64,000 nucleotides of DNA from Micromonospora sp. U21 (GCF_018070045.1 NZ_JAGPYK010000005.1:62001-126000), one strand, 5' to 3'. Shown: positions 21,684 through 30,309, counted from the stretch's first letter. Notes: generated by a model not told the origin, from the sequence alone. Translations and numbers: made by a program.

Positions 21684-22507
21684 GCCACCTCCCGGCGCAG
21701 CGACGAATGCCAGGACAACAGCCACCGCTCCAGGCGTCGGGCCAGGACGTTGACCGCCACGCCGAGCAGTCCGGTGACGATGACCAGCGCGTACATCCGG
21801 GCGACCGCGCCGCCCGACTGCGCCACCCCGATCTCGTTACCAAGCCCCGGCGCGCCGATGATGAGCTCCGCGGTGATGGCGAGGATGAGTGCCACGGCCG
21901 CGGCCAGCCGGACGCCGGTGAGGACGTACGGCAGCGCGGTCGGCCAGGTCACGTGCCGGATCCGCGCCCAGCGGTGCAACCCGAAGGTGCGGGCGGTCTC
22001 CTGGGCGACCGGGTCGACGTCCTGCACGCCGTACAGCACCTGGAGCAGAACCTGCCAGAACGCCGCGTAGATGACCAGCAGGAGCACGGAGCGCAGCTCG
22101 CTGCCGAAGACCAGCACGGCGAGCGGGATGAGTGCCACGGAGGGGATGGGCCGTAGGAACTCGATCGTCGATGCGGTGAACTCCCGCAGCACGGGGATGG
22201 TGCCGATGACGAATCCGGCGGCGATCCCAGCGGCGACCGCGATGGCGAGGCCGAGGAACCACCCCTGGACGGTGTCGACGATCGCGGTCCAGAAACCGGC
22301 CTCGCCGGCGAGTTCCGCCAGCGCGACGCCGATGCGACTCAGCGGTGGCAGGTAGTCCGGCGAGACGAGGCCGCTGCGCGGGACCACCTCCAGCAGCGCG
22401 AGGAAGGTGGCGAAACCCAGCACGCCCAGCAGCGTGGTGCCGCGGGCCGCCCGGCTCGCCGCGCCGGCCCGGGAGGCCCGGGCCGGCGCCGTGAGCGTGG
22501 ATGTCAC
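21680..22507 (-). CDS. NitT/TauT-type ABC permease (first)
   Basis: This 275-residue permease starts with a GTG at 22507 that overlaps the binding-protein stop by 4 bases (GTGA). Visible parts are an Ala/Arg-rich N-terminus, a first helix (LLGVLGFATFLALLEVV), the family motif IEFLRPIPSVALIPLAVLVFG and the EAA loop AQETARTFGLHRWARIRHV. Two permease genes in tandem mean the channel is probably a heterodimer; SsuC/TauC systems usually have one gene. Confidence 0.9.
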   Translation of the reverse strand: MTSTLTAPARASRAGAASRAARGTTLLGVLGFATFLALLEVVPRSGLVSPDYLPPLSRIGVALAELAGEAGFWTAIVDTVQGWFLGLAIAVAAGIAAGFVIGTIPVLREFTASTIEFLRPIPSVALIPLAVLVFGSELRSVLLLVIYAAFWQVLLQVLYGVQDVDPVAQETARTFGLHRWARIRHVTWPTALPYVLTGVRLAAAVALILAITAELIIGAPGLGNEIGVAQSGGAVARMYALVIVTGLLGVAVNVLARRLERWLLSWHSSLRREVA

Positions 22508-23469
22508 GGGAGCAGCTCCGCGATGTCGACCTTTTCCTTGATCAGTCCGTCGGTGAGCATCAGGTCCGCGAGCGTCTGGACGGACTCCCGGTTGATCTGA
22601 CCGGACCAGGCCGGCAGCGTCATCTTCGCGCCAACCGCCGGGTCGATCTTGGCGTACGTGGGCAGTACCGCCCTCGCCTCGTCGGGGTGCTGCTGCGCGT
22701 ACGCCAGGGACTTCTCGATGGCCGCGGTGAAGCGCTTGGTCACGTCGGCCTTCTGCTGGGCGGTCTTCTGACTGGTGAAGTAGGCGGCGATGGTCAGGTT
22801 CGGAGCGGTGTCGACGAAGTTCGAGGCGATCACCTTGGCGCCCTGGTCCTGCGCGATGGTGAAGAACGGCTCGACGATCCACGCGGCGTCGACCCGCTTG
22901 GCGTCGACGGCCGCGGGCATGTCCGGGAAGGGCAGCTCGACGAACTTCACGGTGGACGGGTCGCCACCGGCCTTGCGGATCGAGGCGCGCACGGTGGTGT
23001 CACCGATGTTCTTGAGGTTGTTGACGGCGACCGTCTTGCCGGCGAGCTGGTCCGCGCTGGTGATCGGGCTGCCCTCGGGGACCACGATCCCGCCGAAGTC
23101 CTTACCCTGCTGACCCGTTGACGAGTTGCCCTCGGCGATCACCTTGAGCGGCAGGTTCTCGGAGCGGGCGACGATGAGCGAGACCAGGTTGCCGAAGGCG
23201 AAGTCGAACTCGCCGCTGACCACCCCCGGAACCGCGGCCGCGCCGCCGGTCGTGTTGACGACCTCGACGTCGAGGCCCTGTTCGCTGAAGAAGCCCTTCT
23301 GGATGCCGAGGTGCAGGGGAGCCACGTCGACGATGGGGATCGCACCGACCTTGATCTTGGTGGTGCCGCCCGCCTGCCCGCCGGCTTCGTCGGCGTCGGA
23401 GGAGCCACAGGCGGTGGTGACTGTGAGCAGTGCTGCGGCGGTTATGGCGCTGATGACTAGACGGCGCAT
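22504..23469 (-). CDS. NitT/TauT-type substrate-binding lipoprotein
   Basis: This 321-residue lipoprotein has MRRLVISAITAAALLTV, then lipobox TTAC and Gly-Ser, then an SsuA/THI5-like binding domain (VDVAPLHLGIQKGFFSEQGL). The ATG at 23469 has SD GGGAG. It is the first gene of the minus-strand aromatic operon and faces the pca cluster across a 313-base control region. It would deliver the aromatic substrate to the two permeases. Family members bind small anions (sulfonates, phthalates, thiamine precursors), which fits an arylglyoxylate or similar acid, but the ligand is inferred. Confidence 0.88.
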   Translation of the reverse strand: MRRLVISAITAAALLTVTTACGSSDADEAGGQAGGTTKIKVGAIPIVDVAPLHLGIQKGFFSEQGLDVEVVNTTGGAAAVPGVVSGEFDFAFGNLVSLIVARSENLPLKVIAEGNSSTGQQGKDFGGIVVPEGSPITSADQLAGKTVAVNNLKNIGDTTVRASIRKAGGDPSTVKFVELPFPDMPAAVDAKRVDAAWIVEPFFTIAQDQGAKVIASNFVDTAPNLTIAAYFTSQKTAQQKADVTKRFTAAIEKSLAYAQQHPDEARAVLPTYAKIDPAVGAKMTLPAWSGQINRESVQTLADLMLTDGLIKEKVDIAELLP

Positions 23470-23558
23470 GCAGGTACTCCCGCGTCCGGTGGTCCCGGAA
23501 GGGACCGGGGGTGTGGTGGGCCTCCATGCCGGAGAAGCCCCCGGGGGTGTCACATCCT

Positions 23559-23741
23559 GTTCGCTTACCGAACGGCTGTTCTCATATAGAACGTTGGCAC
23601 GTGGTCTGGCTCACGTCAACGGGTCCCCGCAACATTTCTGCAACGCGCCGGACGCTGGTTCGCCGTGCGTCCGTTGCTCGTTGACGGATGCCATCGCAGG
23701 GCATTACGTTCGAGATAAGTACGGCAGTCCGCATAGCGAAC
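23559..23741. promoter_or_regulatory. Divergent control region with three IclR-type inverted repeats
   Basis: Three 15-base boxes share the plan 5 + 5-base spacer + 5: GTTCGCTTACCGAAC at 23559, GTTCTCATATAGAAC at 23578 and GTCCGCATAGCGAAC at 23727. The first two are perfect palindromes 19 bases apart, on the importer side. The third has one arm mismatch and lies 42 bases before the pcaI ATG. The layout fits control of both divergent operons by one or both IclR proteins (16107 and 29342). Confidence 0.6.
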
Positions 23742-23782
23742 AGCGCGCGGTCCATAGTGATTCGCAGAAGGCGGGGAGGCTC

Positions 23783-24601
23783 ATGGCGAAGCTCGTCTCG
23801 CTGGCCGAAGGCGTGGCGGACCTGGTCCGCGACGGCGATGTGGTGGCCCTGGAAGGGTTCACCCACCTCATCCCGTTCGCCGCCGGGCACGAGATCATCC
23901 GTCAGGGACGGCGGGACCTGACCCTCGTCCGCATGACACCCGACATCATCTACGACCAGCTCATCGGGGCTGGCTGCGCACGCCGCCTGGTCTTCTCCTG
24001 GGGCGGCAACCCGGGTGTGGGTTCACTGCACCGCTTCCGCGACGCGGTGCAGAACGCCTGGCCGCGACCGCTGGAGCTGGAGGAACACAGCCACGCCGGC
24101 ATGGCGAACCGGTACGTGGCCGGAGCGTCCGGGCTGCCGTTCGCCGTCCTGCGCGGCTACACCGGCACCGACCTGCCCCGGCACACCACCAACATCCGCA
24201 CCATCGCCTGCCCCTTCACCGGCGAGGTGCTCACCGCCGTCCCCGCCCTGCGACCCGACGTGACGGTGGTGCACGCACAGCGCGCCGACCGGGCCGGCAA
24301 CGTGCAGATGTGGGGCATCACCGGGGTGCAGAAGGAGGCGGTGCTCGCCGCACGCCGGTCCCTGGTCACCGTCGAGGAGGTGGTCGACGAGCTGGTCCCG
24401 GTGCCCGGCCAGGTGGTCCTGCCGGGCTGGGCGGTCACGGCGGTGGCCGAGGCGCCCGGCGGTGCGCACCCCTCCTACGCCCAGAGCTACTCCGTGCGAG
24501 ACAACGACTTCTACGTGGCCTGGGACGCCATCAGCCGCGACCGCGACACCTTCCAGGACTGGATGCGGCGGCAGGTGCTGACGTCGGAGGCGATGGTATG
24601 A
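23783..24601 (+). CDS. pcaI: 3-oxoadipate CoA-transferase subunit A
   Basis: This 272-residue alpha subunit of a class I CoA-transferase moves CoA from succinyl-CoA to 3-oxoadipate. The N-terminus LAEGVADLVRDGDVVALEGF and the glycine-rich core LVFSWGGNPGVGSLHRFRD are typical of PcaI/CatI of actinobacteria. The ATG at 23783 has a strong SD (GGGGAGG). The longer frame upstream crosses the control region and is rejected. It is the first gene of the pca cluster, and its stop overlaps the pcaJ start by 4 bases. Confidence 0.93.
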   Translation: MAKLVSLAEGVADLVRDGDVVALEGFTHLIPFAAGHEIIRQGRRDLTLVRMTPDIIYDQLIGAGCARRLVFSWGGNPGVGSLHRFRDAVQNAWPRPLELEEHSHAGMANRYVAGASGLPFAVLRGYTGTDLPRHTTNIRTIACPFTGEVLTAVPALRPDVTVVHAQRADRAGNVQMWGITGVQKEAVLAARRSLVTVEEVVDELVPVPGQVVLPGWAVTAVAEAPGGAHPSYAQSYSVRDNDFYVAWDAISRDRDTFQDWMRRQVLTSEAMV

Positions 24602-25362
24602 CCGATCAGTACACCGCCGACGAGATGATGACGGTGGCCGCCGCCCGTCAGTTGCGGGACGGCACTGCCTGCTTCGTCGGGATCGGACTACCCAGCACCG
24701 CGGCCAACCTGGCCCGGGCGACCCACGCTCCGAACCTCGTGCTCATCTACGAGTCGGGCTGCCTCGGCGCGAAGCCCGACCGTCTCCCGCTCTCGATCGG
24801 AGACGGGGTGCTCGCCGACACGGCGGACGCCGTGGTCTCCGTACCCGAGGTGTTCAACTACTGGCTGCAACCCGGCCGGATCGACGTCGGGTTCCTCGGC
24901 GCCGCGCAGCTCGACAGATACGGCAACATCAACACCACGGTCATCGGTGGCGACTACACCGATCCGAAGGTACGCCTGCCCGGCGCCGGCGGCGCACCGG
25001 AGATCGCCGCCTCCTGCGGGGAGGTGGTGGTCATCGTCCGACAGAACCTGCGGACGTTCACCGAACGGGTCGACTTCGTCACCTCTCTCGGCTACGGCAC
25101 CGGGCCCGGCGACCGGCAGCGGCTCGGCCTGCGCGGCGGCGGTCCACGCATCGTCATCACCGACCTCGGCATCCTGGAACCGCACCCGGACACCTGCGCG
25201 CTGACCCTGACCCACCTGCACCCCGGTGTCACGGTCGAGCAGGCCCGCGCTGCCACCGGCTGGGATCTCGCCGTCGCCGACCGCCCCACCACGAACGAGC
25301 CACCCACGACGGACGAACTCGCCGTGCTCCGTGCCCTGGAAGCGACGAAGGGAACCCGATGA
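24598..25362 (+). CDS. pcaJ: 3-oxoadipate CoA-transferase subunit B
   Basis: This 254-residue beta subunit pairs with PcaI. The catalytic Glu that carries CoA is E52 in YESGCLG, and the conserved segment GFLGAAQLDRYGNINTT is present. Start and stop overlap the neighbouring genes (ATGA at both ends). Together with PcaI it makes 3-oxoadipyl-CoA, which a thiolase must then cleave; the next gene is only a remnant of that thiolase. Confidence 0.93.
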   Translation: MTDQYTADEMMTVAAARQLRDGTACFVGIGLPSTAANLARATHAPNLVLIYESGCLGAKPDRLPLSIGDGVLADTADAVVSVPEVFNYWLQPGRIDVGFLGAAQLDRYGNINTTVIGGDYTDPKVRLPGAGGAPEIAASCGEVVVIVRQNLRTFTERVDFVTSLGYGTGPGDRQRLGLRGGGPRIVITDLGILEPHPDTCALTLTHLHPGVTVEQARAATGWDLAVADRPTTNEPPTTDELAVLRALEATKGTR

Positions 25363-25550
25363 GCCGCGACGTCTACGTCCTCGACGCGGTCCGCACCCCG
25401 ATCGGACGCTACGGCGGCGGCCTGGCCGGCGTACGCCCCGACGACCTCGGCTCGCTCGCCTGGCAGCTGCACCGCAGGGGTGGCGGACGAGGACTCGCCG
25501 CCATCTGTATCGGCGTCGGCCAGGGGCTGGCCGTCGTGCTCGAAGCCTGA
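25359..25550 (+). pseudogene. pcaF: 3-oxoadipyl-CoA thiolase gene with its middle deleted
   Basis: This 63-codon frame joins the start of a thiolase to its end. Residues 1-30 (VYVLDAVRTPIGRYGG, then RPDDL) are the PcaF N-terminus. From about residue 31, SLAWQLHRRGGG, GLAAICIGVGQG and the end AVVLEA are the PcaF C-terminus. About 340 residues are missing, including the nucleophilic Cys and the GHP His; the second Cys motif (CIGVGQG) remains. The frame is intact and the position between pcaJ and pcaH is where pcaF normally lies. The product cannot be an active thiolase, so another thiolase must do the last step or the pathway stops at 3-oxoadipyl-CoA. A small reused peptide is unlikely but possible. 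Confidence 0.9.
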
Positions 25551-25562
25551 CGGGAGAGGCTG

Positions 25563-26315
25563 ATGACCCAGGAGACCGCCCATCCGATCGGTAGCGGACT
25601 GACGCTGCCGCAGTACCGGCGCGACGCCGTCGACGCGCACCCGCCGCTGCTCAGCCCGGGGTACGGTTCGACGGTGCTGCGCGCGCCCCAACGGCCGTTG
25701 ACCTACCTGCCCCAGCGGCTGACCGAGGTCACCGGGCCGTTGCTGGGGGAGGGGAGGATCGGCGAGCTCGACCACGACCTCACCCGCCAGCACGACGCGG
25801 AGCCACAGGGGCAGCGGATCGTCGTGCACGGCCGGGTGCTGGACGGCGACGGCCGGCCGGTGCCGCACACCCTCGTGGAAATCTGGCAGGCGAACGCCGC
25901 CGGCCGCTACCGCCATGTGATCGACACCTGGCCGGCGCCGCTCGACCCCCACTTCGAGGGGGTGGGACGGGCGCTCACCGACGAACACGGCCACTACCGT
26001 TTCGTCACCATCCAGCCCGGCGCCTACCCCTGGAAAAATCACGACAACGCTTGGCGGCCCGCGCACATCCACTTCTCTCTCTTCGGCCGGGCCTTCGTCC
26101 AGCGGCTGGTCACCCAGATGTACTTCCCCGGCGACCCACTCTTCTTCCAGGATCCGATCTTCAACTCCGTCCCTGACCCGAAGGCCCGAGAGCGCATGGT
26201 CGCCCGGTACGACCATGCCGGGACCGTCCCGTCCTGGGCGCTGGCCTACGAGTTCGACATCGTGCTGCGAGGCCGGGAGAGCACCCCCTTCGAGGACGGG
26301 GACGACGATGAGTGA
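25563..26315 (+). CDS. pcaH: Protocatechuate 3,4-dioxygenase beta subunit
   Basis: This 250-residue catalytic subunit opens the protocatechuate ring between the two hydroxyls, giving 3-carboxy-cis,cis-muconate. The non-haem Fe(III) ligands are visible as Y116 (AAGRY), Y155 (GAYPW), H168 and H170 (AHIHFS). The ATG at 25563 follows SD GGGAGAGG. It overlaps pcaG by 8 bases, which fits the 1:1 subunit ratio. The start of the substrate path is PobA, encoded divergently. Confidence 0.96.
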   Translation: MTQETAHPIGSGLTLPQYRRDAVDAHPPLLSPGYGSTVLRAPQRPLTYLPQRLTEVTGPLLGEGRIGELDHDLTRQHDAEPQGQRIVVHGRVLDGDGRPVPHTLVEIWQANAAGRYRHVIDTWPAPLDPHFEGVGRALTDEHGHYRFVTIQPGAYPWKNHDNAWRPAHIHFSLFGRAFVQRLVTQMYFPGDPLFFQDPIFNSVPDPKARERMVARYDHAGTVPSWALAYEFDIVLRGRESTPFEDGDDDE

Positions 26316-26880
26316 ACGACTCGGTGTGACGCCGGCCCAGACCGTCGGGCCCTACCTGCACATCGGCCTGCGCTGGCCCGACGGCCCGTACGCGGTGCCC
26401 GAAGGCACGCCTGGAGCGTTCTGGATCCGTGGCCGGATCGTCGACGGCGCCGGCATGCCCGTGGTCGACGCGCTGGTGGAGAGCTGGCAGGCCGACCCGG
26501 ACGGTCGGTTCGACCACCCGGACGACCCCCGCGGCGCCCAACCCTCCACCGTCCCCGGCTATCGCGGCTTCGGGCGCAGTGAAACCGACGCGGCGGGGCA
26601 GTACGCGCTCCTCACCGTCCGGCCGGGACCGCTGCCCGCCCCCAACGGCGAGACCGAGGCGCCTCACCTCACCCTCTCCGTCTTCGCGCGGGGCCTGCTG
26701 CATCGCGTCGTGACCCGGCTCTACTTCCCCGACGAGCCCGCCGCGAACGCCGAAGACCCGGTGCTGCGCATCATCGACGCCGACCGCCGGGACACGCTGC
26801 TGGCCACGCCGGCGCCGGATGGATTCCGCTTCGACATCCGCTTGCAGGGAGAGCATGAAACCGTCTTCTTCGCCGTCTGA
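26308..26880 (+). CDS. pcaG: Protocatechuate 3,4-dioxygenase alpha subunit
   Basis: This 190-residue alpha subunit forms the active site with PcaH but does not bind iron. It has the family N-terminus TPAQTVGPYLHIGL, the shared core GMPVVDALVESWQADPDGRF and the C-terminal FRFDIRLQGEHETVFF, which contacts substrate in known enzymes. The ATG at 26308 lies inside the last codons of pcaH. The longer frame from 26215 is just pcaH read in another frame. Confidence 0.95.
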   Translation: MSERLGVTPAQTVGPYLHIGLRWPDGPYAVPEGTPGAFWIRGRIVDGAGMPVVDALVESWQADPDGRFDHPDDPRGAQPSTVPGYRGFGRSETDAAGQYALLTVRPGPLPAPNGETEAPHLTLSVFARGLLHRVVTRLYFPDEPAANAEDPVLRIIDADRRDTLLATPAPDGFRFDIRLQGEHETVFFAV

Positions 26881-28195
26881 CCGGCTACTCGGCAGGCTCT
26901 CCGGTGCCACGGACGTCGACGCTGAACTCGGCGACACCTCGCTGCTGCAGGCAATGCTGGACGTGGAAGCCGCACTCGCCCGCGCCGGAGCGGAGTGCGG
27001 CCTGCTGCCCGCCGCGGCGGCGGAGGCGATTGCCGGGCAATGCCGCGCCGAGCGGTACGACCTGGCCGCGCTGGGCCGGGCGGCCGACGCCGCCGGCAAC
27101 CCGGTGGTGCCGTTGGTACGCGAGCTGACCGCCGCGGTCAGCGGCTCCGCCCGGCCCTGGGTGCACCACGGGGCCACCAGCCAGGACGTGCTCGACACCG
27201 CCCTGGTCCTGATGGCCGTCCGGGCCGCCGCACCACTGCTGCGCCACCTCGACGCCGCCGCCGACGCCGCAGCCGGCCTCGCCGACACCCACCGGGACAC
27301 CGTGCAGCTCGCCCGTACCCTCGGCCAGCAGGCCGCACCCACCACCTTCGGGCTCACCGCAGCGGGCTGGCTACTCGGCCTGGTGCAAGCGCGAGTCCGC
27401 CTGGAACACATCTGCGCCACATTGCCCGCACAGCTCGGCGGCGCGGTCGGTACTCTCGCGGCGCTCGGCCCGGCCGGCCCGGCGGTGGTCGAGCGGTTCG
27501 CCGCGCACCTGGGCCTGGTCGACCCGCCGATGCCGTGGCACACCCGCCGTCAACCACTGCTCGACCTTGCCGCCGCGCTCGGCGGGCTCGTCGCAGCCAC
27601 CGGCACCATCGCCGTCGATGTCGGGCTGCTCGCTCAGACGGAGGTGGGTGAGGTCGCCGAAAGCGGTGCCGGGCGCGGTGGATCGTCCGCCATGCCGCAC
27701 AAGCGCAACCCCGTCGACTCCGTTCTGGTCACCGCAGCCGCGCGGCGCGCCCCGGGCCTGGTCGCCACCCTGTTCACCGCGGCCGTGCAGGAGCACCAGC
27801 GCGCCACCGGCGGTTGGCACGCCGAGTGGGAGCCTCTGCTCGACCTGCTGCACCTCGCCGGCGGGGCGGCCGCACGCACCGCCCGGATGCTGACCGGACT
27901 GCAGGTTGACGCCGCCCGGATGCGGGCCAACGTGGACGGTGCCGGGGGCCTGATCCTCGCCGAGGCCGTTGCCGCCCGGCTGGCCCCGGCCCTCGGCCGC
28001 GGCACCGCGCATGACCTGGTCACCCGCGCCACCGCCCAACCGGACTTCCGCGCGGCGCTGCTCGCCGACCCCGCCGTGCGCGCACACCTCAGCGAACAGG
28101 ACGTGGACGAGGCCCTCGACGCACGCCGCTGGCTCGGGTCGGCCGACCGGTTCGTCGGCCAGGCCCTAGCGACGCACCGCGGGTCGACGGCATGA
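26855..28195 (+). CDS. pcaB: 3-carboxy-cis,cis-muconate cycloisomerase
   Basis: This 446-residue member of the fumarase/aspartase superfamily converts 3-carboxymuconate to 4-carboxymuconolactone. The family signature GRGGSSAMPHKRNPVD is near residues 269-284, and WVHHGATSQDVLDTAL near 103-118 holds the conserved His-Gly-Ala-Thr-Ser. I start at ATG 26855 (SD GGGAG), which overlaps pcaG by 26 bases. The C-terminal domain after residue 390 is a little shorter than in some relatives but looks complete. Confidence 0.93.
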   Translation: MKPSSSPSDRLLGRLSGATDVDAELGDTSLLQAMLDVEAALARAGAECGLLPAAAAEAIAGQCRAERYDLAALGRAADAAGNPVVPLVRELTAAVSGSARPWVHHGATSQDVLDTALVLMAVRAAAPLLRHLDAAADAAAGLADTHRDTVQLARTLGQQAAPTTFGLTAAGWLLGLVQARVRLEHICATLPAQLGGAVGTLAALGPAGPAVVERFAAHLGLVDPPMPWHTRRQPLLDLAAALGGLVAATGTIAVDVGLLAQTEVGEVAESGAGRGGSSAMPHKRNPVDSVLVTAAARRAPGLVATLFTAAVQEHQRATGGWHAEWEPLLDLLHLAGGAAARTARMLTGLQVDAARMRANVDGAGGLILAEAVAARLAPALGRGTAHDLVTRATAQPDFRAALLADPAVRAHLSEQDVDEALDARRWLGSADRFVGQALATHRGSTA

Positions 28196-28968
28196 CCTCC
28201 CAGCTGCACGCCTCCGTGGACGGCCCGCCAGACGCCCCTGTGCTCATACTTGGCAGCTCTCTGGGCACCACCGCAGCGATGTGGCAGCGACAGGTCCCGC
28301 AGCTCGCCGAACGGTTCCGTGTCGTCCGGTACGACCATCTCGGGCACGGCCTCTCGGCGGTGCCACCCGGGCCGTACACGATCGAGCAGCTCGGCCGGGA
28401 GCTGCTGGCGCTGATGGACGACCTCCGCGTGTCGCGAGCGCACCACGCCGGGCTCTCCCTCGGCGGCATGGTCGCGATGTGGGTCGCCGCGCGCGCACCC
28501 GAGCGGGTCGACCGGCTGGCGCTGCTCTGCACGTCCCCGTCGCTCGGCCCCGCCGAGATGTGGCGGGACCGGGCGGCGACCGTACGGGCAGCAGGCCTGG
28601 AGGTGATCGCCGACGCGGTGGTGGCCCGCTGGTTCACTCCGGCCCTCGCCGCCACCCGTCCCGAGGTGGTCGCCGCGCATCGGGCCATGCTGACGGCCAT
28701 ACCCGCGACCGGCTACGCGGCCTGCTGCGAGGCCATCGCCGCGATGGACCTGCGCGACGACCTGCCCAGGATCCGGGCCGCGACCCTGGTCGTCGCCGGG
28801 GGGGACGATCCAGCGACGCCCGTCCGGCACGGCCGGGCAATCGTCGAGCGGATTCCCGGCGCGCGACTCGCGGTACTGGAGCAGGCCGCGCACCTGGCCA
28901 ACGTCGAGCAGCCCGAGCAGGTGTCTCGGCTGCTGTCGGAACACTTCGAGCAGGTGGTGAGCGGATGA
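28192..28968 (+). CDS. pcaD: 3-oxoadipate enol-lactonase
   Basis: This 258-residue alpha/beta hydrolase opens 3-oxoadipate enol-lactone to 3-oxoadipate. The oxyanion motif LGSSLGTTAAMW, the nucleophile Ser in AGLSLGGM, the acid in GGDDPATP and the final His in QAAHLANVE are all present. It is encoded separately from PcaC here, whereas in several actinobacteria the two are fused as PcaL. ATGA overlaps link it to both neighbours. Confidence 0.93.
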   Translation: MTSQLHASVDGPPDAPVLILGSSLGTTAAMWQRQVPQLAERFRVVRYDHLGHGLSAVPPGPYTIEQLGRELLALMDDLRVSRAHHAGLSLGGMVAMWVAARAPERVDRLALLCTSPSLGPAEMWRDRAATVRAAGLEVIADAVVARWFTPALAATRPEVVAAHRAMLTAIPATGYAACCEAIAAMDLRDDLPRIRAATLVVAGGDDPATPVRHGRAIVERIPGARLAVLEQAAHLANVEQPEQVSRLLSEHFEQVVSG

Positions 28969-29345
28969 ACGACCACGAGCGCCGGGACGCCGGCATGACG
29001 GTCCGTCGGGAGGTTCTGGGCGACGAGCACGTCGACCGGGCGGTCGCCGGCACGGACGAGTTCACCTCGGACTTCCAGGACCTCATCACCCGCTACGCCT
29101 GGGGAGAGATCTGGACCCGGCCCGGTCTGGACCGGCGGACCCGCAGCTGCATCACCCTGGCCATTCTCGCCACCCTGCACCACGACGAGGAGTTGGCGAT
29201 GCACGTCCGGGCGGCACTGCGTAACGGCCTGACTCCGGAGGAGGTCGCTGAGGTCCTGCTCCAGGTCGGCATCTACGCTGGCGTACCAGCGGCGAACCGG
29301 GCATTCAAGGTGGCCCAACAGACTCTGCGGCAGGAGGCCCCGTGA
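28965..29345 (+). CDS. pcaC: 4-carboxymuconolactone decarboxylase
   Basis: This 126-residue protein is of the AhpD-like fold. It decarboxylates 4-carboxymuconolactone to the enol-lactone used by PcaD. Typical segments are FQDLITRYAWGEIWTRPGL, DRRTRSCITLAILATLHHDEEL and the C-terminal EVLLQVGIYAGVPAANRAF. The ATG at 28965 overlaps the pcaD stop; the long frame from 28281 is a shadow. Its stop overlaps the GTG of the regulator. Confidence 0.93.
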   Translation: MNDHERRDAGMTVRREVLGDEHVDRAVAGTDEFTSDFQDLITRYAWGEIWTRPGLDRRTRSCITLAILATLHHDEELAMHVRAALRNGLTPEEVAEVLLQVGIYAGVPAANRAFKVAQQTLRQEAP

Positions 29346-30127
29346 CCGAGGAGGCGACGCGAACCCCTGAGTTCGTCCAGTCGCTGGAGCGCGGGCTCGC
29401 CGTCATCCGCGCGTTCGACGTCGAGCACCCGCAGCTCACGCTCAGCGAAGTGGCGCGACTGACTGGCCTGACCAGGGCCGCCGCGCGCCGGTTCCTGCTG
29501 ACCCTGGTCGAGTTGGGTTACGTGCACACCGACGGCCGGCTCTTCTCGCTTCGGCCGCGGATCCTCGAACTCGGCTATGCGTATCTGTCGAGCCTGAGTC
29601 TGCCGGAGGTCGCCCAGCCGCACATGGAGGCGCTGGTCGCGCAGGTTCACGAGTCCTGTTCGGCGTCGGTGCTCGACGGCGACGAGGTCGTCTACGTCGC
29701 CCGCGTCCCGACCAAAAGGATCATGACGGTCGGGATCAGCGTCGGCACCAGGTTTCCGGCGTACGCCACGTCGATGGGACGGGTGCTACTCGCTGCCCAA
29801 CCGGCGGACTGGCTGGACGACTACCTCGCCAAGGCGGAGCTGCGCCCACTGACGCGGCGTACCGTCACCGACCCAGCGAAACTACGTACCCTGCTGGTGA
29901 AAATCGCTGCCCAGGGGTACGCGATCGTCGACCAGGAGCTCGAAGAAGGGCTGCGGTCGCTGGCCGCGCCGATTCGTGGCGAGCACGGGGCGGTGGTCGC
30001 GGCGGTGAACGTCTCCGCCCATGCCAGCCGTGGGTCGTCCGAGGTAATCCGCCGGGAGCTGCTTCCGCCGCTGCTGGCAGCCGCGAAGCGCATCGAGGAG
30101 GACCTGCGAGCCGGCCTGACCCGGTGA
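29342..30127 (+). CDS. pcaR: IclR-family regulator of the pca cluster (PcaR/PobR group)
   Basis: This 261-residue protein begins EATRTPEFVQSLERGLAVIRAF, the usual start of the Pca/Pob subgroup of IclR regulators. It has a winged HTH (LTLSEVARLTGLTRAAARRF) and an IclR effector domain (FPAYATSMGRVLLA, QELEEGLRSLAAPIRG). The GTG at 29342 overlaps the pcaC stop, so it is made with the enzymes. It probably binds the GTTCG-N5-CGAAC boxes upstream of pcaI and responds to protocatechuate, 3-oxoadipate or a related acid, by analogy with known members. Confidence 0.9.
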   Translation: MTEEATRTPEFVQSLERGLAVIRAFDVEHPQLTLSEVARLTGLTRAAARRFLLTLVELGYVHTDGRLFSLRPRILELGYAYLSSLSLPEVAQPHMEALVAQVHESCSASVLDGDEVVYVARVPTKRIMTVGISVGTRFPAYATSMGRVLLAAQPADWLDDYLAKAELRPLTRRTVTDPAKLRTLLVKIAAQGYAIVDQELEEGLRSLAAPIRGEHGAVVAAVNVSAHASRGSSEVIRRELLPPLLAAAKRIEEDLRAGLTR

Positions 30128-30309
30128 ACGCCACGCCCGGCCCGACGTCGGCCAGGCGCGACGGATCCAGTTGCGTCGTGCAGAGCCGAACCATCCGCAG
30201 ACCCGGTGGTGCGGGATCCATCCAGACCCTTCCATCTGCCGGAAGCACTTCATTGCCCTGATTTCCGGTGGGAGCGACGGTATCCCCACCTCCACCGGAA
30301 GGACGGATG

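Noticed and set aside
23126..23782. N-terminal extension of pcaI to 23126
   Set aside because: It would cover the divergent control region with three inverted repeats and antisense to the binding-protein start; the ATG at 23783 has a strong SD.
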